Assembly: GCF_030149515.1 (NCBI RefSeq)
Contig: NZ_JASBRI010000003.1
Span: forward strand, 1 to 64,000
DNA: 64,000 nucleotides
Direction: 5' to 3'
Source: Maricaulis sp.
Lineage (GTDB): Bacteria; Pseudomonadota; Alphaproteobacteria; Caulobacterales; Maricaulaceae
Positions 1 through 7,227 of this stretch are shown piece after piece (position 1 is the first letter of the stretch; every line of letters begins with the position of its first letter). A program made the position numbers and the translations under genes. The notes under the pieces were generated by a model. That model saw nothing but the letters and a program-made list of their open reading frames with translations. It ran no database searches and had not been told where the DNA came from.

Positions 1-661
1 CGCGGCGATCAAGCGGGGGGTGTCGCATGTCTGCGCCCTGTCCACGGACAAGGCGGCAAACCCGATCAATCTCTACGGCGCCTCGAAACTGGCCGCGGAT
101 AAAATATTCACGGCGGCCCAGCACATGGGCGGCGATGGCGGCCCGATCTTCTCCGTCGTGCGCTACGGCAATGTGGTCGGTTCGCGCGGATCGGTCATTC
201 CCTTCTTCCGCAAGCTCATCGACGAGGGCGCGAACGAATTGCCGATTACCGATCCGCGCATGACGCGGTTCTGGATCACGCTCGAACAGGGCGTGAATTT
301 CGTTCTGTCCTCGCTCGCCATGGCACGCGGCGGCGAGATCTTCGTGCCCAAGATACCCTCCATGTCGACGGCCGAACTGGCCCGCACCATGGCGCCGAAC
401 CTGCCGCACAAGATCGTCGGCATCCGTCCGGGCGAGAAACTGCACGAAGTCATGATCCCGGAAGACGACAGCCGCACCACCGTCGAACTGGAAGACCGCT
501 ATGCCATCCTGCCGGCGCATGGCGCCCGGATCATGGCGCGCTATCTGGCCACCGGCGGCCATCTCGTGCCCGACGGCTTCCACTACGCCTCCAACACCAA
601 TCCCGAACAACTCGGCGGCCGGGCGCTGCGGCGGCTGATCGGCGAAGCGGCCGCGGCCTGA
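1..661 (+). CDS. pseB: PseB, UDP-GlcNAc 4,6-dehydratase (5-inverting), 3' part
   Basis: This is the C-terminal part of an SDR-family sugar nucleotide dehydratase. The reading frame is already open at base 2 and the start lies outside the window. The visible part has the STDKA-NPINLYG segment with the catalytic Tyr-x3-Lys pair (visible residues 25 and 29), followed by the RYGNVVGSRGSV stretch typical of PseB/FlaA1. PseB converts UDP-GlcNAc to the 4-keto-6-deoxy-L-arabino sugar, the first step to pseudaminic acid, which decorates flagellin. pseC lies nearby on the other strand, and pseF, pseG and pseI lie further along. Legionaminic-type or capsule dehydratases look similar, but the context makes PseB much the best call. 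Caulobacter calls this gene flmA. Confidence 0.93.
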   Translation, partial: AAIKRGVSHVCALSTDKAANPINLYGASKLAADKIFTAAQHMGGDGGPIFSVVRYGNVVGSRGSVIPFFRKLIDEGANELPITDPRMTRFWITLEQGVNFVLSSLAMARGGEIFVPKIPSMSTAELARTMAPNLPHKIVGIRPGEKLHEVMIPEDDSRTTVELEDRYAILPAHGARIMARYLATGGHLVPDGFHYASNTNPEQLGGRALRRLIGEAAAA

Positions 662-727
662 ACCCAATCATCGGTCGACAAGTACTCCCGGCACGCCTAG
701 CCTCCAGCGATCATCGGGAGGGGTATC

Positions 728-1210
728 ATGAAAACCGTTTTGACCGCCGCCGCAGCCACCGCCTTGGTCTGCGGCCTGGCCAGTGCCGAACACCACGAAA
801 GCCGCGCCAGTGCCGGTGCCGAAGCGGTGGTGCAGAGTATCTATGCGGCCTTTGCGGCTGGCGACATTCCGGCCTTCACGGCCCGTCTGGGCGCGGACAT
901 CGTCTGGAACGAGGCCGACAATTTTCCCTATGCAGACGGCAATCCCTACGAAGGGCCGGACGCGGTGATGGCGGGAGTCTTCGGCCGTATCGGTGCCGAT
1001 TGGGACGGCTTCGCTGCCACACCGGACACCATGATCGTGGACGGCAATGAGGTCGCTGTGATGGGCCGTTATACCGGGACCCACCGCGAGACCGGCAACG
1101 CCATCGACGCGCAATTCGTGCATGTCTGGACCATCGTGGACGGCCAGGCGGTCACCTTCCAGCAATACACCGATACCTGGCAGGTGCGCACCGCCAGCGG
1201 GCTGGATTAG
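728..1210 (+). CDS. Secreted NTF2-like/SnoaL-type protein
   Basis: This 160-residue protein has a clear Sec signal peptide (basic MKT start, Ala/Leu core, likely cleavage after GLASA at residue 20). The mature part follows the NTF2-like/SnoaL fold pattern: an N-terminal helix with IYAAFAAGDIPAF, then the WNEADNFPYADGNPYEGPDAV stretch and a C-terminal strand pattern ending VTFQQYTDTW. The fold is used by ketosteroid-isomerase-like enzymes and by many small-ligand binders, so no substrate can be given. A GGGAGGGG ribosome site lies just upstream. Its stop codon overlaps the stop of the convergent pseC by a few bases. Nothing ties it to glycosylation except position. Confidence 0.8.
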   Translation: MKTVLTAAAATALVCGLASAEHHESRASAGAEAVVQSIYAAFAAGDIPAFTARLGADIVWNEADNFPYADGNPYEGPDAVMAGVFGRIGADWDGFAATPDTMIVDGNEVAVMGRYTGTHRETGNAIDAQFVHVWTIVDGQAVTFQQYTDTWQVRTASGLD

Positions 1211-2373
1211 AGGCCCAGCGCCTCGCCCAGCGCGGCCGCCACACGTAACGGATCCTCATCGTCCATTCCCACGAAGAGCGGCAGCGACAGCGTGCGCGCA
1301 TAATAGTGTCCGGCTCCGGGGAGACAGGCCGCGCCGTAACGATCCCGGTAATAGGGCTGATCCGGTACAGGGATGTAGTGGACCTGGGTACCGATGCCGC
1401 GCTCGCGCAGGGCCGTCATGACGCCGGCGCGGGAGATGCCGGCACGCTCGAAATCGATGCGCACCGGATAAAGGTGCAGGCAGGGCTCGCAGTCCGGGGT
1501 TCGCGCCAAGGGCTGGACCAGGGGCGCCATGTCCACGAACACCCGGTCATAGGCCTGCGCCAGCGTCCGCCGCCGTGCCACGAATTCGGGCAGGCGTTTC
1601 AGTTGCGACAGCGCCAGTGCCGCCTGGATGTCGCTGAGCCGGTAATTCCAGCCCAGCGCCTGCATTTCATGCCACCAGGGCTCGCCCGCCCGGCGCCGGT
1701 GCCTGGAGGGATCGCGCTCGATACCATGGCTGCGCAGGCGCCGGAGACGGGCCGCCACCTCTGCGTCATCGGTCGTAACCGCCCCGCCTTCGCCGGCGGC
1801 GATCGTCTTGACCGGGTGGAAGGAAAACGTGGCCGCTGCCGACCATGCACAACTGCCTACCGGCGCCCCGCGAAAGACCGTACCCACGGCATGGCAGGCA
1901 TCCTCGACAAGCACCGCCCCGGCCGATGTCGCCTGCCGGGCCATGCCTTCGAGATCCTCGCACTGGCCGGCCAGATGGACCGGCAGCACGGCCCGCACGG
2001 GACCGTCCGCACGCTCCAGTGCCTCGGCCAGTGTGTCCGGCGTCATCAGCCCGGTCTCTGCATCCACATCAGCAAAGACGGCCTCAGCGCCGCAATAGCG
2101 CGCCGCATTGGCCGTCGCCATGAAGGTGATCGCCGGCACAATGCAACTGTCGCCCTCGCCCACACCCAGCGCCGCAAGGGCCAGATGCAGGGCAGTGGTC
2201 CCGTTTGAACAGGATACGGCATGTTCCGCTCCCACCGCGGCGGCGAAAGCGGTGTCGAAGGCGTCGACCGCCGGTCCGGTCGTCAGCCAGTCGCCGCGCA
2301 GCACGTCCACCACGGCGTCGATATCGCTGTCGTCGATGGCCTGGCGGCCATAGGGCAGGAAAGATCTGGGCAT
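1207..2373 (-). CDS. pseC: PseC, UDP-4-amino-4,6-dideoxy-N-acetyl-altrosamine transaminase
   Basis: This 388-residue enzyme is a DegT/DnrJ/EryC1 PLP-dependent sugar aminotransferase. The PLP lysine is K189 in FSFHPVKT, followed by the GEGGAVTTDD motif. SCSNGTTALHLA (residues 54-65) is the cofactor phosphate region, and VEDACHAVG holds the conserved Asp that contacts the PLP ring nitrogen. It aminates the PseB product at C4, the second step of pseudaminic acid synthesis. It lies downstream of flagellin gene A on the same strand, with a hairpin between them, so coupling is uncertain. Length matches the family. Caulobacter calls this gene flmB. Confidence 0.93.
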   Translation of the reverse strand: MPRSFLPYGRQAIDDSDIDAVVDVLRGDWLTTGPAVDAFDTAFAAAVGAEHAVSCSNGTTALHLALAALGVGEGDSCIVPAITFMATANAARYCGAEAVFADVDAETGLMTPDTLAEALERADGPVRAVLPVHLAGQCEDLEGMARQATSAGAVLVEDACHAVGTVFRGAPVGSCAWSAAATFSFHPVKTIAAGEGGAVTTDDAEVAARLRRLRSHGIERDPSRHRRRAGEPWWHEMQALGWNYRLSDIQAALALSQLKRLPEFVARRRTLAQAYDRVFVDMAPLVQPLARTPDCEPCLHLYPVRIDFERAGISRAGVMTALRERGIGTQVHYIPVPDQPYYRDRYGAACLPGAGHYYARTLSLPLFVGMDDEDPLRVAAALGEALGL

Positions 2374-2425
2374 CGGCTCGGCTCCGCTACAGCGCGATCA
2401 TGGAATGAGTCGCTCCAACGGAAAC

Positions 2426-2447
2426 GGCCCCCGGAATTCCGGAGGCC
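2426..2447 (-). terminator. Stem-loop after flagellin A
   Basis: An inverted repeat with 9-bp arms (GGCCTCCGG type, one G-T wobble) around an AATT loop sits between the flagellin A stop and the pseC start. Only a weak T-rich tail (GTTTCC) follows on the minus strand, so it may end only part of the transcripts. A second GC-rich stem lies at 2473-2495. Confidence 0.45.
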
Positions 2448-2502
2448 GCGCCGTGGTGGTGGAGACTGTAACCCGGGCTCGGGACCAAAGCCCGGAAAAT
2501 AA

Positions 2503-3336
2503 CTAGCCCTGGAAGAGGCTGAGGATGGTCTGCGGCTGGGAGTTGGCGATCGACAGCGCCTGCACGCCCAGCTGCTGCTTGACCTGCAAGGATTGAAGTT
2601 TGGCGCTTTCGACCGCGAGGTCGGCATCGACCAGATCGCCCACGCCCTTGGTCAGGCTGTCCATCAGACGGTCGACGAAATTGCCGTGCGATTCGAGTTT
2701 CTTGACGTCGGAACCGAGATTGGCCAGCGCCTGGTTGACGTTCTCCAGGCTGGTCTTGATCGCGGTCACCGCATTGGTGGCCAGGGTGACCGAGCCCAGG
2801 CTGGCCGTGGCCGCCAAGGTGATGATCGCGCCACCCACACTCATGTCCTGGGTCTTCAGCGTGACGGTGCGGGCCGCGTCGGCATCGGCCAGGAATTCGA
2901 TCCCGCCGGTGATCGAGCCATCGAGAATATTGGCGCCGTCAAATTCGGCATTCTGGATGATCACCTGCACCTGTTCCAGCAGCGCCTTGAAGTCGGCGTC
3001 GTAGGCCGAACGCGAAAAGGTATCGAGCGAGGGGTCCATCGCCGCCGTCGCCTTTTCACGCATCTGGATCAGCAGGTCCGAGATCGACTCGCCGGCAGCG
3101 AGGGCCACATCGCCAATCGTCGTCGCACGGTCCAGACCGGTCGAGACCGCCTCGTAGGCGCCGATATCCGAACGCATGCCCTGGGCCACCGCATAGATGG
3201 CGGCATTGTCCTTGGCACCGGCAATCTTCAGACCCGTATTGATGCGGTTCTGGACGCCCTGCATCTCGTCATTCGTCTTGTTGAGGTTCTGGAGCGCAAT
3301 CATCGCGCCCATATTGGTGTGAACACTCATCGTCAT
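2503..3336 (-). CDS. Flagellin A, divergent paralog
   Basis: This 277-residue flagellin polymerises into the flagellar filament after export. It has the N-terminal coiled-coil region (MIALQNLNKTNDEMQGVQNR) and the C-terminal D0 region (ESAKLQSLQVKQQLGVQALSIAN). A short variable middle replaces the large D2/D3 domains, as in Caulobacter-type small flagellins. ATG at 3336 is chosen because a GGGAG site lies 8 bases upstream; ATG at 3330 is possible. A sigma-54-type promoter lies at 3398-3412. It is clearly less similar to flagellins B and C than those are to each other. Its Ser/Thr-rich middle is a plausible target of the FlmG-like enzyme. Confidence 0.95.
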   Translation of the reverse strand: MTMSVHTNMGAMIALQNLNKTNDEMQGVQNRINTGLKIAGAKDNAAIYAVAQGMRSDIGAYEAVSTGLDRATTIGDVALAAGESISDLLIQMREKATAAMDPSLDTFSRSAYDADFKALLEQVQVIIQNAEFDGANILDGSITGGIEFLADADAARTVTLKTQDMSVGGAIITLAATASLGSVTLATNAVTAIKTSLENVNQALANLGSDVKKLESHGNFVDRLMDSLTKGVGDLVDADLAVESAKLQSLQVKQQLGVQALSIANSQPQTILSLFQG

Positions 3337-3397
3337 GCGACATTCTCCCGCGTAGTCCGTAGCGCCGCCCTTCCGGCAGCGGTTCGTCCTTACAGGC

Positions 3398-3412
3398 GCA
3401 AGAGACGTGCCG
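3398..3412 (-). promoter_or_regulatory. Sigma-54-type promoter of flagellin A
   Basis: Read on the minus strand the site is CGGCACGTCTCTTGC. It has the invariant GG (-24) and GC (-12) with the correct 10-base gap. It lies about 60 bases before the flagellin start, and near-identical elements stand before the other two flagellin genes. Confidence 0.75.
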
Positions 3413-3527
3413 GTTTTGGTTAATCGCATAACTCGTTATATTTCAAATTATTATACATAGGCTCAGTTTTCACCCACAACGGGAAACGTCGTGGATTGCC
3501 GAGCAATGCGCCACCGGTAGGTCAGTT

Positions 3528-3544
3528 TTGCCGGGTTGCGGCAA
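3528..3544. promoter_or_regulatory. TTGCCG/CGGCAA inverted pair, possible FlbD (ftr-like) enhancer
   Basis: TTGCCG, five bases, CGGCAA. It stands about 115 bases upstream of the flagellin A sigma-54 promoter, the distance expected of an activator site. A lone TTGCCG half lies at 3496-3501. Comparable inverted pairs occur upstream of the other two flagellin promoters. Binding by FlbD is inference. The rest of the 346-base gap 3337-3682 holds the sigma-54 promoter and AT-rich DNA, but no gene that I can support. Confidence 0.5.
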
Positions 3545-3682
3545 GACCGGCGCGGACGCCACCCCCGGCCGTCCCGTATTTGCCCGCTCCAATGGAACCT
3601 TCGCCCCGTTCATGCGTTTTCAGACAACAGGCGGGCCTTCGGGCCCGGCCCCTGCTCCTGATGCAACAAAGGGAGGACGATC

Positions 3683-4348
3683 ATGCGTTTTACGCTCACA
3701 ACCACCAGCCTTACCACAGCCATCGCGGCCGCGGCGCTGGCCGCAGGCGCCCCCGGGATCACCCCGGCCCAGGTGGTCGACGTGACCGGTACGGTGGAAG
3801 GCCAGCTGGACACCACATCGCGGATCCAGTCGAACGGTCTGCTCAATTCCGACGTGCTCGTCGACCAGCGCAGCGGACTGGCCCTCAACACCCAACTCAT
3901 GGGCCGTCTGGGCTCCAGCCTGCCGGACTATAACCGTACGCACGCCTCGGCGCGCCTGCGCCAGGAACTCGACGCCAATACCCGCGCCTGGTCCCGCGTC
4001 AGCGCCGACCACTGGGACCGCACGAGCGTGCACGGCAGCATGCACACCCGCATGGGTACGCGCACGACCCTGCCGCGCCGCGACCGCCATGCCCGCGTGC
4101 GCGTCTATACGAGTGACGGCTATCATGTCGGCCATGTCGACCGCTATGAGGACGACCGCGTGATGGTCCGCGTCGACGGCGACGCCATGGCCGAAACCGG
4201 TACCGCCGCCAGCGCGGCCACGGACGCTGCGGCCGAAGGCCGGCTCCACGCCGTCTCCAGCAGTCAGGCGGCCCTCGACCAGGACGCCAACGCCGTGGTC
4301 CTCAGCCAAACCCGCGCCGACTTCACCTCAGCGGTGACCGGCTCGTAG
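3683..4348 (+). CDS. Exported protein of unknown function in the flagellin locus
   Basis: I do not recognise this 221-residue protein. It has a signal peptide (MRFTLTTTSL, then an Ala-rich core, likely cut near TPAQ at about residue 31). The mature part is rich in Arg, His, Asp and Thr. At about residues 132-156 it has a segment VRVYTSDGYHVGHVDRYEDDRVMVRV, which reads like a PRC-barrel-type beta repeat. The Ala/Asp/Gln-rich C-terminus is probably helical. A strong GGAGG site lies 6 bases before the ATG, and a good terminator follows the stop. It sits alone on the plus strand between flagellin A and flaG, facing away from flagellin A, so the two may share upstream control. A periplasmic or surface role is likely; nothing more can be said. 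Confidence 0.75.
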   Translation: MRFTLTTTSLTTAIAAAALAAGAPGITPAQVVDVTGTVEGQLDTTSRIQSNGLLNSDVLVDQRSGLALNTQLMGRLGSSLPDYNRTHASARLRQELDANTRAWSRVSADHWDRTSVHGSMHTRMGTRTTLPRRDRHARVRVYTSDGYHVGHVDRYEDDRVMVRVDGDAMAETGTAASAATDAAAEGRLHAVSSSQAALDQDANAVVLSQTRADFTSAVTGS

Positions 4349-4376
4349 CCGGCAAGGTCCAACGGTGAAATGACGG

Positions 4377-4412
4377 CCCCGGCAGCGAGCGAAGGCTGCC
4401 GGGGTATTTTTA
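4377..4412 (+). terminator. Rho-independent terminator
   Basis: A 9-bp perfect stem (CCCCGGCAG / CTGCCGGGG) with an 10-base loop is followed by TATTTTTAT. It stands 30 bases after the stop of the exported unknown protein. Confidence 0.85.
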
Positions 4413-4545
4413 TGTGTGGCGTCGCGTCTGTTTTGGCGCTGGAAGGGCGTTGGAATTGGTCTGGATCAGGGGGCTGCATCATCCCCCGTACAAGGCCCCT
4501 GGCATCGCCAGGAGCCCCGGTGCGACATGATGGCGAGCGCCGGGG

Positions 4546-4911
4546 TCAGGCCATGCGGTTGACCAGGCCAGCCGTTCGGGTGCGCAGGTATTCCATCAGG
4601 TCGGCGTATTTTTCGGGGGGCCAGCGGCGTACGGTTTCGCCGGTATCCTGGTCGACCATGAGATAGACATAGTCGCCGGACGTGTCGTCCTGGAGGATTT
4701 TCAGGCGGGAATTGTTCAGGGCGTCGTGAGCCAGGCGTTCGATCTCGGCGGCCCGATGTTCGCGATTGTCCGACGCCGCGGCGGGCCTGTCGGCCTTCTC
4801 GAGCGGTTCGACCCGCGCCGCGGTCTCGCGCAGGCGGTCGGAATGGACATCTTTGCTCTCGGTGTAGCCTGCCACCGGTGCCGGTCTTGGATTGAACCCC
4901 GTCTCTGCCAT
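4546..4911 (-). CDS. flaG: FlaG-like flagellar protein
   Basis: This 121-residue protein has a charged, disordered N-terminal half. The C-terminal half (from about residue 55) matches the FlaG pattern: a helix, then LKILQDDTSGDYVYLMVDQDTGETVRRWPPEKYADL, with the D-x-x-TGE-x-(V/I)R-x-(I/W)PPE core. FlaG proteins influence filament length and are often encoded next to flagellin or fliD. Here the gene follows flagellin B on the same strand, 102 bases downstream, with a hairpin between them. No strong ribosome site is seen before the ATG. The residue pattern, not context alone, supports the call. Confidence 0.75.
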   Translation of the reverse strand: MAETGFNPRPAPVAGYTESKDVHSDRLRETAARVEPLEKADRPAAASDNREHRAAEIERLAHDALNNSRLKILQDDTSGDYVYLMVDQDTGETVRRWPPEKYADLMEYLRTRTAGLVNRMA

Positions 4912-4978
4912 TGTTTCATCGCTGACGATAAGGTCGCCAGTGCCTCAAAAAAACTCGCGTCAGGCGCGGAAGGCGGAC

Positions 4979-4999
4979 GGCGGGGCCCGAGGCCCCGCC
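4979..4999 (-). terminator. GC stem-loop after flagellin B
   Basis: A perfect 9-bp stem (GGCGGGGCC/GGCCCCGCC, CGA loop) lies just after the flagellin B stop. The T-run on the minus strand (4947-4953) is about 25 bases further on and follows a small second stem, so flaG may be reached by read-through. Confidence 0.55.
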
Positions 5000-5013
5000 A
5001 TCCCATCCCGCGA

Positions 5014-5838
5014 TTAACGGAAGTAGCCCAGGATCGTGCTGGGAGCCGAGTTGGCGATCGACAACGCCTGCACGCCCAGCTGCTGCTTGACCTGCAGCGA
5101 CTGGAGGCGGGCGCTTTCCTTCGCCAGGTCCGCATCGACCAGATTGCCGATACCCTTTTCCAGGGCGTCGGACAGCTTGCCGACGAAGCTCTTGTGAACG
5201 TCCAGCGACTTCGACGCCGTGCCGAGCTTGGCGAGCGAAGCGTTCAGGTTGTTCAGCGAGGTTTCGATCGTGGTGACAAGCGTGGACGCATCGCCCGCCG
5301 AGGCGAACGAAGCCGTCGCAGCCACGGTCACTGTACCGCCGCCGAGCGTCAGGTTGGCGTCGGAGATGGTGATCGTGTTGGAGCCGTCGGCATTGGCCAG
5401 GGCCGAGATCGAGGTCACGGAACCGTTGATCAGGTTCGTGCCGTTGAATTCGGCATTGGCGGTGATCGTGGTGATCTGGTCGCGAAGCGCCTTGAAGTCT
5501 TCATTCAGGGCGGTGCGGGACGCCGAGTCGAGCGATGTGTCGGAAGCGGCCAGGGCCTTTTCCTTCATCTCGACCAGCAGGTCGGAGATCGCTTCACCGG
5601 CAGCCAGGGCCACGTCCGTGGTCGACTGGGCGAGATCCAGCGAGTTGCGGACGGCGCCATAACCATTGACGTCCGAACGCATTTTCTGGGCGATCGCGTA
5701 GATACCGCCATTGTCCTTCGCGGACGACACGGCCAGGCCGGTGTTGATGCGGCTTTGAACCTGCTGCAGGTCCTTGTTGGTCTGATTGAGGTTTTGCAGC
5801 GCAACCATGGCGCCGGCATTGGTGTTGATGGTAGCCAT
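5014..5838 (-). CDS. Flagellin B
   Basis: This 274-residue small flagellin has conserved N-terminal (INTNAGAMVALQNLNQTN) and C-terminal (ARLQSLQVKQQLGVQALSIAN) filament-core helices. The short central part is rich in Ser and Thr, the likely O-glycosylation sites. ATG at 5838 follows an AGGG element at 7-base spacing; the reading frame runs on upstream but lacks flagellin features. The central part is nearly identical to flagellin C at both protein and DNA level, which indicates a recent duplication or gene conversion. A sigma-54-type promoter lies 75 bases upstream. Confidence 0.96.
   Translation of the reverse strand: MATINTNAGAMVALQNLNQTNKDLQQVQSRINTGLAVSSAKDNGGIYAIAQKMRSDVNGYGAVRNSLDLAQSTTDVALAAGEAISDLLVEMKEKALAASDTSLDSASRTALNEDFKALRDQITTITANAEFNGTNLINGSVTSISALANADGSNTITISDANLTLGGGTVTVAATASFASAGDASTLVTTIETSLNNLNASLAKLGTASKSLDVHKSFVGKLSDALEKGIGNLVDADLAKESARLQSLQVKQQLGVQALSIANSAPSTILGYFR
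5260..5605 (-). repeat. Flagellin duplicate block, copy in gene B
   Basis: This stretch of flagellin B is closely matched by 6446-6791 in flagellin C at a constant offset of 1186 bases. Most differences are silent. Ends are approximate. Confidence 0.8.
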
Positions 5839-5912
5839 TTCTTGGCCCTCTCCATTCTGGTGTTGTACCGGGCGTTTTGCCCGACAGGTCTTCTGACCCG
5901 TCCCCATGAAGA

Positions 5913-5927
5913 GCAAGGCCGGGGCCA
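5913..5927 (-). promoter_or_regulatory. Sigma-54-type promoter of flagellin B
   Basis: On the minus strand the site is TGGCCCCGGCCTTGC, with TGG at -24 and TTGC at -12 at the standard gap. It lies 75 bases before the start codon, as for flagellin C. Confidence 0.75.
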
Positions 5928-6069
5928 GTTGCGCCTTGACTGGCTTGGTTAATCACCCCCCGCCTGATTCGGTGCGTGCATCGGATGCATTCCCGCCATC
6001 TGCGGTAACTATTGCGCACATGCGGCTGGGCAGAAATTGCCGCCCCAGGACGCCAAACCGGCAGGAAAA

Positions 6070-6087
6070 TTTTGCCGGTCGGCAAAA
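6070..6087. promoter_or_regulatory. TTTTGCCG-GT-CGGCAAAA inverted repeat, possible FlbD site
   Basis: An 8-bp perfect inverted repeat with a 2-base centre lies about 145 bases upstream of the flagellin B sigma-54 promoter. It shares the TTGCCG/CGGCAA halves with the elements at 3528 and 7210. An enhancer role for the NtrC-type regulator FlbD is inferred from spacing and recurrence. Confidence 0.5.
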
Positions 6088-6095
6088 ATTTATGC

Positions 6096-6110
6096 TTAAA
6101 AATGAGTTAA
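6096..6110. promoter_or_regulatory. Perfect CtrA-type box TTAA-N7-TTAA
   Basis: TTAA-AAATGAG-TTAA matches the full CtrA recognition consensus (two TTAA halves, 7-base gap). It lies between the flagellin C terminator and the inverted repeat at 6070. CtrA is the cell-cycle master regulator of alphaproteobacteria and controls flagellar genes. Occupancy is inferred only. Confidence 0.5.
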
Positions 6111-6154
6111 TTGCCGAATTCGGGCATGCCGAAGCGCCAGCGCTGAATGTGCAG

Positions 6155-6189
6155 AAAAAATGTCGGGACCGCGCGAACGCGGTCCCGAC
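6155..6189 (-). terminator. Rho-independent terminator of flagellin C
   Basis: A perfect 12-bp stem (GTCGGGACCGCG arm, 4-base CGAA loop) is followed on the minus strand by a run of six T. It starts 10 bases after the flagellin C stop. Confidence 0.92.
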
Positions 6190-6199
6190 CTGGACGAAC

Positions 6200-7027
6200 T
6201 TACCCGAAGAAGGACAGAATGGTCTGCGGCGCCTGGTTGGCGATAGAGAGCGCCTGCACACCCAGCTGCTGCTTGACCTGCAGCGACTGGAGACGGGCGC
6301 TTTCCTTGGCCAGGTCGGCGTCGACCAGATTGCCGATTCCCTGCTCGAGCGCATCGGACAGCTTGCTCGTGAAGGAGCTGTGCACCTCCAGCGACTTCGA
6401 AGCCGTGCCGAGCTTGGCAAGCGCAGAGTTCAGGTTATCCAGCGAAGTCTCGATCGTGGTGACGAGCGTGGACGCGTCACCAGCCGTGGCGAACGAAGCC
6501 GTCGCAGCCACGGTCACGGTACCGCCGCCGAGCGTCATGTTGACGTCGGAGATGGTGATCGTGTTGGAGCCGTCGGCATTGGCCAGGGCCGAAATCGACG
6601 TCACGGACCCGTTGATCAGGTTCGTGCCGTTGAATTCGGCATTCGACGTGATCGTCGTGACCTGGTCGCGCAGCGCCTTGAAGTCTTCATTCAGGGCGGT
6701 GCGGGACGCCGAGTCGAGCGACGCGTCGGAGGCAGCCAGGGCCTTTTCCTTCATTTCGACGAGCAGATCGGAAATCGCTTCACCGGCGGCGAGTGCCACA
6801 TCGGTGACAGACGTGGCCAGGTCGAGCGAATTGCCCACCACACCATAACCGTTCACCTGGGAACGCATGCGCTGGGCGATGGCGTAGATACCGCCATTGT
6901 CCTTTGCGCCGGCGACTTCCAGGCCGGTATTGATGCGGCTTTGAACCTGGTTCATGTCCATGTTCGTCTTGTTGAGGTTCTGCAGCGCCATCATGGCGCC
7001 AGCGTTGGTGTTGACAGAAAGTGTCAT
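6200..7027 (-). CDS. Flagellin C
   Basis: This 275-residue flagellin has the same plan as flagellin B. The N-terminal core is MTLSVNTNAGAMMALQNL and the C-terminal core ends SIANQAPQTILSFFG. The central 110 residues differ from flagellin B at only a few places. It is the first flagellin after flaF and is separated from it by a terminator and its own sigma-54-type promoter (7103-7117), so it is probably an independent unit. A CCTCC-complement ribosome site (GGAGG) lies just before the ATG. Confidence 0.96.
   Translation of the reverse strand: MTLSVNTNAGAMMALQNLNKTNMDMNQVQSRINTGLEVAGAKDNGGIYAIAQRMRSQVNGYGVVGNSLDLATSVTDVALAAGEAISDLLVEMKEKALAASDASLDSASRTALNEDFKALRDQVTTITSNAEFNGTNLINGSVTSISALANADGSNTITISDVNMTLGGGTVTVAATASFATAGDASTLVTTIETSLDNLNSALAKLGTASKSLEVHSSFTSKLSDALEQGIGNLVDADLAKESARLQSLQVKQQLGVQALSIANQAPQTILSFFG
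6446..6791 (-). repeat. Flagellin duplicate block, copy in gene C
   Basis: This is the partner of 5260-5605 in flagellin B. The strong DNA-level match over the middle and the weaker match at the gene ends suggest gene conversion. Ends are approximate. Confidence 0.8.
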
Positions 7028-7102
7028 TGTGTAAGTCCTCCATTCTGGAAGCAGTCAAAGCCGACTTCTGCGGCTGCGGACGTTTTGCCCGCGCACTGCA
7101 TC

Positions 7103-7117
7103 GCAAGCGCCGTGCCG
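7103..7117 (-). promoter_or_regulatory. Sigma-54-type promoter of flagellin C
   Basis: On the minus strand the site is CGGCACGGCGCTTGC. GG and GC stand at the -24/-12 distance, and the site is almost the same as the flagellin A promoter. It lies 76 bases before the ATG. Confidence 0.8.
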
Positions 7118-7163
7118 TTGCTGGAGGAAAATTCAGCATTAAGTTTCAATGGATTATAATATG

Positions 7164-7190
7164 AAAAAGGCGCCTCCCGACGGAAGCGCC
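7164..7190 (-). terminator. Rho-independent terminator of flbT-flaF
   Basis: A 9-bp stem (GGCGCTTCC/GGAGGCGCC, one G-T pair, 4-base loop) is followed by TTTTT on the minus strand. It lies 38 bases after the flaF stop. Confidence 0.88.
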
Positions 7191-7209
7191 CGATCCTGCC
7201 TGCCGGTTT

Positions 7210-7224
7210 TTGCCGGGGCGGCAA
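7210..7224. promoter_or_regulatory. TTGCCG-GGG-CGGCAA inverted repeat, possible FlbD site
   Basis: This inverted pair lies about 95 bases upstream of the flagellin C sigma-54 promoter, between the flaF stop and its terminator. It has the same half-sites as 3528-3544 and 6070-6087. Confidence 0.5.
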
Positions 7225-7227
7225 TTC

